Under the pieces are notes generated by a model, which worked only from the letters and a program-made list of their open reading frames with translations, ran no database searches and was not told the DNA's origin. From Pirellulales bacterium (lineage in GTDB: Bacteria > Planctomycetota > Planctomycetia > Pirellulales > DATAWG01), in NCBI GenBank assembly GCA_035939775.1, contig DASZFO010000131.1, positions 1 through 39,075 on the forward strand: a DNA stretch of 39,075 nt, read 5' to 3'. The position numbers and the translations under genes are program-made. Positions 1-8,228 of this stretch are shown in pieces. Positions within the stretch are counted from its first letter, which is position 1, and each line of letters begins with the position of its first letter.

Positions 1-2219
1 ATATCGTAGTCTTCGACGAACACCAGCTTGCCGGCGAACCGCGGGTCTTTGGCCAATTCGGAAATCTGCCGCATGATCTCCTTGCCGGGCCGATCTTGCG
101 GATGGGCCTTGCCGGCGAACACGAATTGGATCGGCATCTGCGAATCATTGACCAAGTCGGCGATGCGCTCGATATTCTCGAAGACGAGGCCGGCCCGTTT
201 GTAAGTGGCGAACCGCCGTGCGAAGCCAATCGTCAGGGCGTCGAAGCTGAGCGCCCGCCGCAACTGCGTGACGACCTCTTCCGGCTCGCCGCGGCGCTGC
301 GCCTGTCGGGCCGCATGACGGCGGACGAAATCCAGCAGCCGGGCCTTGAGCGCCTGATGCGTTTCCCAGAGTTCGCGGTCGTCGATCTCGTCGATCTTCT
401 CCCAGAGCTTGAATTCGCCCGCATGGTTCGGCCAATCCGGACCAAGGTGCCGATCGTACACCTGATACATCTGCGGAGCGAGCCACGAGGGGACGTGCAC
501 GCCGTTGGTGATGTGGCCGATGGGCAGCTCTTCCTCGGGACGATTCGGCCAGAGCCCCACCCACATCCCTCGCGACACCTGCCCGTGCAACGACGAGACG
601 GCGTTCGCCCGCCGCGAGAGCCTGAGCGCCAGCACCGTCATGCAGAACTCTTCGTTCGGGTTGTAGCGATCCACGCGCCCCAGCCCCATCAGGTAGTCGT
701 GCGGCATTCCCATCTCATCGCGCAACGGGCCGAGGTGCTCTTCGATCAGATGGGCCGAAAAGCGGTCGTGCCCCGCGGGAACGGGAGTGTGCGTGGTGAA
801 GACCGCTTGCCCGGTGACGCGGCGCATGGCCTCCTCGAGCGGCAAGCCCTCGCTCCCCATTCGCTGCCGCATCAGCTCGAGCGCGGCGAACGCACTATGC
901 CCTTCGTTCATGTGAATCACGCCCGGCACGATCCCCAGCGACTTAAGCGCTCGCACGCCGCCGACGCCCAGCAGCAGCTCCTGCCGAATCCGCACGCGTT
1001 GATCGCCACCATACAGCCGCGAGGTCAGCTCGCGATCTTCGGGCTGGTTGCCTTCGACGTCCGAATCGAGCAAGAGCAGCGTGTTCCGTCCGACCGCCAA
1101 CTGCCAGACGCGGGCGACGATCTCGGCCGTTCGCGTCTGAATCCGTACGCTCACCGGCTGACCATCCTTGCCGATCGCGTGCCGCAGGGGCAGCCGCTGG
1201 CGATCGACATTGAGGTAATCTTCTTGCTGCCAACCGTCGATATCGAGCCGCTGCTTGAAATAGCCCTGGTTGTAGTAGAGGCCGATGCCGACGAGCGGAA
1301 TGTTCAGGTCCGAGGCACTTTTGATATGGTCGCCCGCCAGGATCCCCAGCCCGCCGGAATAGATTGGCACCGATTCATGCAGCCCGAACTCGGCCGAGAA
1401 GTAGGCGACCGGCCGTGCCCAAAGCACACCGGCATGGCGGGCGCCCCAGGTCTTCTCCGAGCCCAGATACTCTTGCATCCGGCGATAGGTGTAGTTGATT
1501 CGCCCGTGCAGCACCAACTGGCTGGCCCGCTCCTCGAGCTGCTCGATCGACGTATCTTCCAAAAGCGCGATCGGGTTGTGATCGAGGGTCCGCCAGCGAA
1601 TCGGATCGAGATCGCGAAAGAGCTGCGCGGCTTCGTCGTCCCAACTCCACCATAGATTCCGGGCGAGCGCCCACAGCCGCTGATACGCCGGCGCGACGAA
1701 CTGCTCGAGCACCCGCGTCTCGCTCACGATCGGGCTGAGCTGCGCCCCGGCGGCGGCGAGCATCCGGACTTCGTCGGAAGAGAACGCACGGGACTCCGCC
1801 GTCTGAACGACCAACACCCCTTGCAGCAGCCCGCGATCGACGAGCGGCACTCCCGCGAACGAACGATAAGGGTCTTCTCCCGCCTCGCGGAAATACTTGA
1901 ATCGCGGGTGCCGCGCGGCATCCTCGACCATGATCGGCTTGATCTGCTCGGCCACCAGTCCGGCCAAACCTTCGTCGAGCCGCATTCGGATCCGGCCAAC
2001 ACCTTCGGGGCTCAGCCCGACGGTGGCCGCCAGCACCAGATTGGCGCGATCCGGCTCGAGCAAATAAACGGAGCAGACGTCGGTTTTAAATCGGTGCTTA
2101 ATCAGCTCGACGATGTTGTCGAGGGTCTTGGCCGGCCGGCCGTTGTGCGAGACCAGTCGACCGATCTCTTCGAGGGTCCACAGCATCGAACCTTCGGCAA
2201 TCGTCTGGGATTCGCTCAT
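1..2219 (-). CDS. glgP: Alpha-glucan (glycogen) phosphorylase with N-terminal GAF domain, 3'-truncated by window edge
   Basis: This enzyme would phosphorolyse alpha-1,4-glucans to glucose-1-phosphate in the cytoplasm. The protein starts MSESQTIAEG at 2219, and the frame stays open to base 1. Residues about 15-160 read as a GAF domain, with stretches such as CSVYLLEPDRANLVLAAT, VGLSPEGVGRIRMRLDEGL and YRSFAGVPLVDRGLLQGVL. After a short linker the phosphorylase begins near residue 173 (LWALARNLWWSWD). It contains FSAEFGLHESVPIYSGGLG, HMNEGHSAF, THTPVPAGHDRF, ITNGVHVPSW and RFATYKRAGL, all typical of the short, DUF3417-type bacterial phosphorylases. The PLP lysine would lie beyond the edge. GGGGA sits about 12 bases before the ATG, a modest ribosome site. 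The GAF fusion is the odd part, since most family members lack it; it may sense a small ligand and control the enzyme, but that is inference. Confidence 0.93.
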   Translation of the reverse strand, partial: MSESQTIAEGSMLWTLEEIGRLVSHNGRPAKTLDNIVELIKHRFKTDVCSVYLLEPDRANLVLAATVGLSPEGVGRIRMRLDEGLAGLVAEQIKPIMVEDAARHPRFKYFREAGEDPYRSFAGVPLVDRGLLQGVLVVQTAESRAFSSDEVRMLAAAGAQLSPIVSETRVLEQFVAPAYQRLWALARNLWWSWDDEAAQLFRDLDPIRWRTLDHNPIALLEDTSIEQLEERASQLVLHGRINYTYRRMQEYLGSEKTWGARHAGVLWARPVAYFSAEFGLHESVPIYSGGLGILAGDHIKSASDLNIPLVGIGLYYNQGYFKQRLDIDGWQQEDYLNVDRQRLPLRHAIGKDGQPVSVRIQTRTAEIVARVWQLAVGRNTLLLLDSDVEGNQPEDRELTSRLYGGDQRVRIRQELLLGVGGVRALKSLGIVPGVIHMNEGHSAFAALELMRQRMGSEGLPLEEAMRRVTGQAVFTTHTPVPAGHDRFSAHLIEEHLGPLRDEMGMPHDYLMGLGRVDRYNPNEEFCMTVLALRLSRRANAVSSLHGQVSRGMWVGLWPNRPEEELPIGHITNGVHVPSWLAPQMYQVYDRHLGPDWPNHAGEFKLWEKIDEIDDRELWETHQALKARLLDFVRRHAARQAQRRGEPEEVVTQLRRALSFDALTIGFARRFATYKRAGLVFENIERIADLVNDSQMPIQFVFAGKAHPQDRPGKEIMRQISELAKDPRFAGKLVFVEDYD

Positions 2220-2632
2220 CGGGACGTTTTCCCCATGTTGAGATGTCGCTCGTTGGGCGCGGATTATCCCCTACATGCCTGCGCGGGGCCTTGGGGAAGG
2301 GCAATTGGCGTGCCGTCGCCGGGCGCGTATTACATTACGATGCCGGGCTGGCAAATCGCCGCAAAAATGCGATCTCGTCGGGCGGATCCAGCCCGTTGTC
2401 GAGGCCGCGTTGCCAAAACGTTCGGCACGGCCTGCGCGAAAAAGTGGATCGTCTCACTGGGAAACGTCGCCGTTCAAACTTCCGGAATCCAATCCTCCGG
2501 AACCTTCGATGCAGCCGGAAATAAATTGCCCGGCTTGAACCGCCGTCATTTCCGCGACCGATGCTCGATAACGGCGCCGTCGGGGGATGGCGCGGATGGA
2601 CCGGCGAACTACGTCACTGGAGGGCGATTTTC
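2220..2632. other. Divergent intergenic region between glgP and the envelope protein
   Basis: These 413 bases separate two divergently transcribed genes and should hold both promoters. Short open frames are present on the plus strand, but their composition is Arg/Pro/Ser-rich as expected from random GC-rich DNA, and none has a convincing ribosome site. I see no RNA gene or strong terminator. The only clear signal is GGAGG at about 2620, nine bases before the ATG at 2633. Confidence 0.6.
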
Positions 2633-3691
2633 ATGTCGAGCAGTCGAGGCGAAGTCGGGTCTCGGTCTCTTGCCATTCGGTTAAGACTCCACCACGTGCG
2701 GGGGTCGGTTCATGCCGCCTTTCGCGCAGCATTCTGGGTCGCCTTAGCCGCGATGGTCGGTAACTATCAGGCGAGCGGTGTCGCCGCCTCTGTTCCGGAC
2801 CAGAATTCGCCCGCAGCAACCATCCAGGCGGCCCAGCCTCTCGATCAGGCGATCGAGGGCAACATGGACTGCCCCGACTGCGATTGTCGTCGCTGGTGCG
2901 ACAATCTTTCCTTCTTCTTGGGGCTGGAGGGTTCCAAACAGCCGCAAGATTTCGGCGTGAACGCCAATTTCGGCGGCCGTTTTTCCGTGAACTGGGGCGC
3001 GCCGATCAGCGAGGACCTGGGCATCGGGTTCCAGATCGGCACGGCCATCAATGCCACGAGCAACGCGGTGCAAGTGTTTCAACGCGTTGACGGCGAAACC
3101 GGGCGAACCCAAAGCTACACGACCATTGGCATTTTCCAGCGCACTCCGTGCGGATGGAAATGGGGAGCAGCCTACGATCTGCTCGAGGAAGAATACTACG
3201 ACGATTTCAACTTGGGTCAGTGGCGCGCCAAGGTTGGCTACGATTGGACTCCCTGCGACGAGATCGGAGGGCAAGCCAGCATCCACGATCACAGCGACTC
3301 GGGCTTCTTCGCCGGAGCGATACCAGTCACGCTGGGCCCAATTACACAGGGCAGCCTCTATTGGCGCCACACCTGGGAGACCCAGGTCGAGACGACCTTT
3401 TGGACCGGCATGGCCGAGGGGCACAGCCGTCCGAACCTGGCGCTCGGCGATCTTGCGCCTGATCGGAATGAATTCGTTTTCGGCGCCGACATTTTCGTCC
3501 CACTGAACGATCATCTCGTCTTGTTCGGCGAGGCCAATTTCATCATGCCGTCGGCCTCTGGCACCGTGGATTCGTACTTGGGGTTCGAGTACTACCCAGG
3601 CGGCGGCGCGAGCCACGCGCGGCAAAATACATTCGCGCCGATGTTCCCGGTGGCCAACAGCACGTCGTTCTCCGTCGATCTGATTCGTTGA
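2633..3691 (+). CDS. Exported outer-membrane beta-barrel-like protein (DUF6666-like)
   Basis: The frame is open from 2561, but the ATG at 2633 is preceded by GGAGGG at good spacing, so I start there (352 aa). Residues about 15-50 form a basic then hydrophobic segment (AAFWVALAAMVGNYQASGVAAS) that looks like a signal peptide. The rest has alternating aromatic and polar stretches and many Gly and Asp residues (FGGRFSVNWGAPISEDLG, WKWGAAYDLLEEEYYDDF, WRAKVGYDWTPCDEIGG, FVFGADIFVPLNDHLVLFGE). This pattern is typical of transmembrane beta strands and resembles planctomycete proteins annotated as DUF6666. A Cys-rich patch (MDCPDCDCRRWCDN) lies just after the signal region. Role unknown; a porin-like or structural envelope role is an inference. 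It stands alone, with 190 bases to the next gene. Confidence 0.8.
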   Translation: MSSSRGEVGSRSLAIRLRLHHVRGSVHAAFRAAFWVALAAMVGNYQASGVAASVPDQNSPAATIQAAQPLDQAIEGNMDCPDCDCRRWCDNLSFFLGLEGSKQPQDFGVNANFGGRFSVNWGAPISEDLGIGFQIGTAINATSNAVQVFQRVDGETGRTQSYTTIGIFQRTPCGWKWGAAYDLLEEEYYDDFNLGQWRAKVGYDWTPCDEIGGQASIHDHSDSGFFAGAIPVTLGPITQGSLYWRHTWETQVETTFWTGMAEGHSRPNLALGDLAPDRNEFVFGADIFVPLNDHLVLFGEANFIMPSASGTVDSYLGFEYYPGGGASHARQNTFAPMFPVANSTSFSVDLIR

Positions 3692-3881
3692 GTCGCCGTT
3701 CCGATTGTGCAGAACATGCCGGCGGCAACGGCAGGCACGATCCATGCTGCCCACCGCCGTACATCGGCGGGCGAGTAAGCAGGTCGGTGCGCGATTATTC
3801 TTAACGCGTGACGGCCAATGGTCGGCATGGAATCTATCCTTGAATTGAACGCTTTGTCCGCGGCTCAATCCCAGGGAATCC

Positions 3882-6800
3882 ATGTCGATCAATCAAAGCT
3901 CGTTCGCAGCCGATTCCGGGCCTCCGTCGTCGCAAACGTTCGCTCTGGGGCCGGCCGGTGGTTCGCCAACTCCAACCGATCTTGCCGCGGCAACTCGGAT
4001 TGAACCCCAAATCGGTGAACCGCTTCCAGTCGAAGACGGCGCTACGGCCGCGGCGCCGGAATTCAACGCAGGGCAAACCGATCCGGACTCGCCGTTGGAT
4101 CCGGCCACCCCGTTTCCAGTGCCCGCGGCGCGCCGCGGGCAATTGGTCCCGGGTCAGCGCCTGGGCAATTACCGCATCGTCGAGAAGCTCGGCGAAGGAG
4201 GCATGGGAGCTGTCTTTAAGGCCGAGAGCCTCGAAGATGGCCAGACGGTGGCGATCAAGGTCCTCAGCCCAGCGGTCATCGGCAATCCCCAAGCTGTGCG
4301 GCGGTTCCAAAAAGAGGCCCGGCTCTTAGCCGCCGTCAACAATCCGTATATTGCGAATCTGCTCGAAGTGAGCGAAGACCAGGGACGCCACTTTCTCGTG
4401 CTGGAATACGTTTCCGGCACGAGCCTCAAGGAAGTCCTCGGGCGGCGAGGCACGCTCGACGAACACGAGGCTCTGGCGATCATGGCCGACGTCGCACGAG
4501 CGCTTGTCGATCCGCACGAGCAGGGAATCGTACATCGCGACGTCAAACCCGAAAATATCTTGTTGACCGCCGTCGGCAGCGCGGACCTTCACGAGGCACG
4601 CCAAGGCACGCGCACGGATTGGCTCAACTCCCGGCCACAAATCAAACTGCTCGATTTCGGCATCGCTCGACAGATGGACCAGTCGGAATCGCTTTGCATC
4701 ACGCAGGCCGGCGCGATCCTGGGCACGCCTTTGTACATGGCGCCGGAGCAATGCAAGGGCAATGCCAAAATCACGCCGCAAACCGACGTGTACGCGATCG
4801 GCGTCACGCTATTCGAGTTGCTCTCGGGAAGGCCGCCGTTTCAGTCGGAAGATTCGCTTAAAATCGCGACGATGCATTGTCTCGAGCCGCCGCCGGCCCT
4901 AGCCAAGCTGAATCCGGCGCTGAGCGAGGGGGTCATTCGGATCGTGGAAACGGCGCTGGCCAAGCGCCCTGAAGCCCGGTTCGCCGACGCCGGACAGATG
5001 CTCCGCGATATCGAGCGTTTGGTCCGCGGCGAGGCGTCGAACATCGATCTCCATCCCCTCGTGCCGCCTCACGATCCGAGCCGATTGTTCCGGTCCGATT
5101 TTGTCTGGGACCTCCAAGCCTCCCCGGAGCAACTATGGCCATACGTTTCCAACACGGAACGGCTCAATCGGGCGGTCGGATTGCCCTCGGTGACATACCA
5201 AACTCAATTCGATGCCGACCGCGGTCCGCGCAAGTTTGGCGCGTTCAGTCTGGCCGGCATGAATATCGCTTGGGAAGAACATCCCTTCGAATGGGTCGAA
5301 GGACAGCGGATGGGAATCCTGCGCGAGTTCACCCGCGGACCGTTCAAATGGTTTTTGAGCATCGTTGAACTGTTGCCACGGCCGGAAGGGGGCACGCGGC
5401 TGAAGCACATCGTTCGTATCGAGCCCCGGAATTGGTTGGGACGCGTCGTCGCCGGCCTCGAGGTCAGTCTCAAAGGCCGGAAGCGACTCGACCGAGTCTA
5501 TCACCGCATGGATGCGGTGCTCACCGGCAAACTGGGCCATGCGCCGGCGCTCGACCCCTACGGCGAGCCGGAACGGCTTCAAGCGGCGCAGCGCCGGCGA
5601 CTCGACGAGCGGCTGGGAACGCTTGCCGCGCTCGGCGTCGAGCGTCCGTTGATCGAGCTGCTGGGCGACTATCTGGCCCACGCGCCCGCTCAAGACCTGG
5701 CCCGAATTCGCCCGCTCACATTGGCCAACCGCTTCGATCTCCCCGGTCAGAATCTGATCGACGCCTGTCTTGCGGCGACGACGACGGGTCTCTTGGAGCT
5801 GCATTGGGATATTCTCTGTCCGACGTGCCGCGTCTCGGCCGACGTGAAGGACACGCTGCGCGAGATTCAACGGCACGCCCGTTGCGAAGTGTGCAATCTC
5901 GATTTCGAGCTGGACTTCGCCAAATCGGTCGAAATGATCTTCCGCGCTCATCCGGAGGTCCGCAAGGCTGAACTGGGGACGTATTGCGCCGGAGGTCCGG
6001 AACACTCGCCCCATGTGTTGGCCCAACTGCGGCTCGATCCAGGAGAATGCATGGAGGCGGAACTCGCTCTGGCGGAAGGGGAATACCTGCTTCGCGGACC
6101 ACAGCTTCCGCAGTCGATCAAGATTCGGGTCCGCCCAAGCGGCGCTCCGAGTCATGAAAACATTCGGCTTAACGCCGAATTTGATCCGCGCACGGTCCTC
6201 AGCCTGCGCGCCGGCAAGCAGCGTCTGGCGATCAACAATGAATACGCTCGCCAACTTCTCGTCCGGATCGAGCGCTGCGTGCCGCGAACGGATGTCGTCA
6301 CGGCGGCCCATGCGTCGACACTCGCCCAATTCCGGGCGCTGTTTCCAGGCGAAATTCTCAAGGCCGGACAGTTGATGCAGTTGGAGACGATCACGCTGCT
6401 CGTGACGGCGGTCGAACGCCTCGACGCGCTGCACGCCGAACTTGGCGACGCGGAGGTCTATCTCCGTCTGCAAGACCACATTCAGACGCTCGAGGCCGCG
6501 GTTCGCCAGGCCGGCGGAACGGTGGTGAAGGTCCAATCGGATGGCGTTGTCGCCGCGTTTAGCGACGTAGCGGCGGCCCTGCACGCGGGGATGACGCTGC
6601 TGACGGGCGATGAATCCATGGCCGAGCCGGACCCCTTGCGAATCAAGGTTGGCATCCACCGTGGCCGAGCGCTCGTCACCACGCTCAATGATCGTTTGGA
6701 TTACTTCGGCGCGACGGCGCGGATTGCAGCTTCGTTGCCGCAATTTGCACGCGGCGGCGAACTGATTCTGACGGAGGCCGTGCATTCCGACCCTCTCGCG

Positions 6801-6953
6801 ACGGCTCTAATCGAACAAAGCGGCCTGGTGACCGACTTGGTTCAGCTCGAATTGCCAGGTTTGGCGCGGCAGTATGCAATACGATTGACCATACCGACGC
6901 GTCAAGGCGCGGAACCGGAATCGAGCACCGTCGAAAAAGCCGCGACAATCTGA
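3882..6953 (+). CDS. Ser/Thr protein kinase fused to SRPBCC, DUF5939 and degenerate class III cyclase domains
   Basis: This 1023-aa cytoplasmic multidomain signalling protein has no obvious membrane segment. After a Pro/Ala-rich 90-residue leader comes a Hanks-type kinase (about 95-385) with GEGGMGAVF at 104-112, VAIK with Lys126, Glu145, HRD at 218-220, DFG at 258-260 and APE at 287-289, so catalysis should be intact. Residues about 403-548 look like an SRPBCC domain (WDLQASPEQLWPYVSNTERL). Residues about 565-800 resemble DUF5939 and carry two CxxC pairs (646/649 and 668/671), probably a zinc ribbon. The end (about 830-1000) is a class III nucleotidyl cyclase fold. There the first metal Asp is Ala843, the catalytic Asn/Arg pair is replaced by Arg947 and Ser951, and only Asp887 remains, so it is probably a pseudo-cyclase. 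The start is supported by AGGGA six bases upstream. An FHA-EAL gene follows after 15 bases, so the two are likely cotranscribed. Confidence 0.92.
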   Translation: MSINQSSFAADSGPPSSQTFALGPAGGSPTPTDLAAATRIEPQIGEPLPVEDGATAAAPEFNAGQTDPDSPLDPATPFPVPAARRGQLVPGQRLGNYRIVEKLGEGGMGAVFKAESLEDGQTVAIKVLSPAVIGNPQAVRRFQKEARLLAAVNNPYIANLLEVSEDQGRHFLVLEYVSGTSLKEVLGRRGTLDEHEALAIMADVARALVDPHEQGIVHRDVKPENILLTAVGSADLHEARQGTRTDWLNSRPQIKLLDFGIARQMDQSESLCITQAGAILGTPLYMAPEQCKGNAKITPQTDVYAIGVTLFELLSGRPPFQSEDSLKIATMHCLEPPPALAKLNPALSEGVIRIVETALAKRPEARFADAGQMLRDIERLVRGEASNIDLHPLVPPHDPSRLFRSDFVWDLQASPEQLWPYVSNTERLNRAVGLPSVTYQTQFDADRGPRKFGAFSLAGMNIAWEEHPFEWVEGQRMGILREFTRGPFKWFLSIVELLPRPEGGTRLKHIVRIEPRNWLGRVVAGLEVSLKGRKRLDRVYHRMDAVLTGKLGHAPALDPYGEPERLQAAQRRRLDERLGTLAALGVERPLIELLGDYLAHAPAQDLARIRPLTLANRFDLPGQNLIDACLAATTTGLLELHWDILCPTCRVSADVKDTLREIQRHARCEVCNLDFELDFAKSVEMIFRAHPEVRKAELGTYCAGGPEHSPHVLAQLRLDPGECMEAELALAEGEYLLRGPQLPQSIKIRVRPSGAPSHENIRLNAEFDPRTVLSLRAGKQRLAINNEYARQLLVRIERCVPRTDVVTAAHASTLAQFRALFPGEILKAGQLMQLETITLLVTAVERLDALHAELGDAEVYLRLQDHIQTLEAAVRQAGGTVVKVQSDGVVAAFSDVAAALHAGMTLLTGDESMAEPDPLRIKVGIHRGRALVTTLNDRLDYFGATARIAASLPQFARGGELILTEAVHSDPLATALIEQSGLVTDLVQLELPGLARQYAIRLTIPTRQGAEPESSTVEKAATI

Positions 6954-6968
6954 AGGCAGGTAACGAGA

Positions 6969-8078
6969 ATGGAAATGAATCCGCCCGTCGAATCGATGTC
7001 GGTCCAATCGGATTGGTTCTTGTGCGAACGAAGCGAATACGATAACACCACGCGCTCGTTGAACATCAACGTCAATCCGTTTCGTATTGGCCGGCTCTCC
7101 AACCTGCCCTTATGCCTGTCCAGCACTTCGGTGTCCAAACTGCACGCCGAATTGATACTGGAGGATGGCCGGCTGACCGTGCGCGATCTGGGAAGCACGA
7201 ACGGAACATTCGTGAACGGCCGGCGTATCGCCGATCCGGCGCCGCTGGCTGACGGGGACCTCCTGCAACTGGCGAATGTGGTTTTTCGGATCGGTCACCG
7301 CCAACTCGTTCCTTGCCCGCGGACGGTCGAAGAGAGCGCCGCCGACTGGGCGCTGGCGCTGTGCCAATTCGATCAATTGATGAGCGATCGCGCGGTCGTG
7401 CCGCATTTTCAGCCGATTGTCGATCTAGCCGACTCGCGCACGATCGGCTTCGAGGCGCTGGGCCGCAGCTACATCAAGGGATTGGAATTGCCGAGCTTGA
7501 TGTTCGCCGCGGCAGAGAAACTCGACCAGGAATGCGCCCTGAGCGACCTATTGCGGGTCGAAGGGATCCAGATTGGAACGGGACTTCCCCAGCGGCCGAT
7601 TCTCTTCGTCAATACCCATCCGGCCGAAGTATTCAACGCGCGGCTCATCGAATCGATCCAGCAGCTTCGCGAGCGGTTCCCAACGCAGCCGCTGGCGATC
7701 GAAATCCACGAAGCTGCCGCGACGGACATCCAGGCGCTCGTTGAATTCCGTGAATGGCTGCGAGACTTGAAGATCCAACTGGCATTCGACGATTTTGGGG
7801 CCGGTCAGGCCAGGCTGTTGGAATTAACGGAGACTTCGCCGGACTACGTGAAATTCGATATCGAACTCATTCGTGGGATCGATCAGGCGACACCCCGTCG
7901 CCGACAGACGCTAGCGGCCCTGGTGCGAATGGTCGGCGACCTGGGCATCGCCACCCTGGCGGAAGGCATCGAGACGAGCGAGGAATCGACGACCTGCCGC
8001 GCGCTCGGCTTCCAGTTGGCTCAAGGCTTCTACTTCGGCCGCCCCGCTCCCCTGTCGAATTACACCGAGCGATCTTAG
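6969..8078 (+). CDS. FHA-EAL protein, predicted phosphothreonine-binding c-di-GMP phosphodiesterase
   Basis: This 369-aa cytoplasmic protein has an FHA domain at about 35-115, with FRIGRLSNLP, the SVSKLHAEL core and DLGSTNGTFVNG, which should bind phosphothreonine peptides. An EAL domain follows at about 140-365. The residues I can match to the catalytic set are all there: Glu162 in FEALGR, Asn215 in FVNTHP, Glu245 in IEIHE, Asp274-Asp275 in DDFGAG, Lys295 in VKFD, Glu332 in AEGIET and Gln351. It should therefore hydrolyse cyclic di-GMP. There is no GGDEF partner domain and no membrane segment. The gene starts 15 bases after the kinase gene ends. The simple reading is that the kinase, or a protein it modifies, recruits the FHA domain and so controls phosphodiesterase activity; that link is inference. 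No terminator was identified downstream. Confidence 0.93.
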   Translation: MEMNPPVESMSVQSDWFLCERSEYDNTTRSLNINVNPFRIGRLSNLPLCLSSTSVSKLHAELILEDGRLTVRDLGSTNGTFVNGRRIADPAPLADGDLLQLANVVFRIGHRQLVPCPRTVEESAADWALALCQFDQLMSDRAVVPHFQPIVDLADSRTIGFEALGRSYIKGLELPSLMFAAAEKLDQECALSDLLRVEGIQIGTGLPQRPILFVNTHPAEVFNARLIESIQQLRERFPTQPLAIEIHEAAATDIQALVEFREWLRDLKIQLAFDDFGAGQARLLELTETSPDYVKFDIELIRGIDQATPRRRQTLAALVRMVGDLGIATLAEGIETSEESTTCRALGFQLAQGFYFGRPAPLSNYTERS

Positions 8079-8228
8079 CCCGTCGGGGACTGGATGGCTC
8101 ATCTCTCGATGCGGTCTATGTCAAACATAAGATGGCGTCCTGCCATTCCGGCGGCTAAAATCCGAGCATCGGCCGGAACAGCTCCGACGACCAGTCCGTT
8201 TGCATACGCCCTTCAGGAGAGATTTGCC

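Noticed and set aside
96-1655. Long plus-strand open frame of 519 codons opposite the phosphorylase gene
   Set aside because: It is antisense to an unmistakable phosphorylase frame; GC-rich codon use keeps the opposite strand open. No ribosome site or domain.
2243-2538. Short plus-strand frames in the glgP upstream region
   Set aside because: Overlapping frames of similar length with random composition and no ribosome site; probably non-coding.
5133-6785. 550-codon minus-strand frame opposite the kinase gene
   Set aside because: Composition is Arg/Gln/Ala-rich without any recognisable motif, and the plus strand encodes clear kinase, DUF5939 and cyclase-fold sequence.
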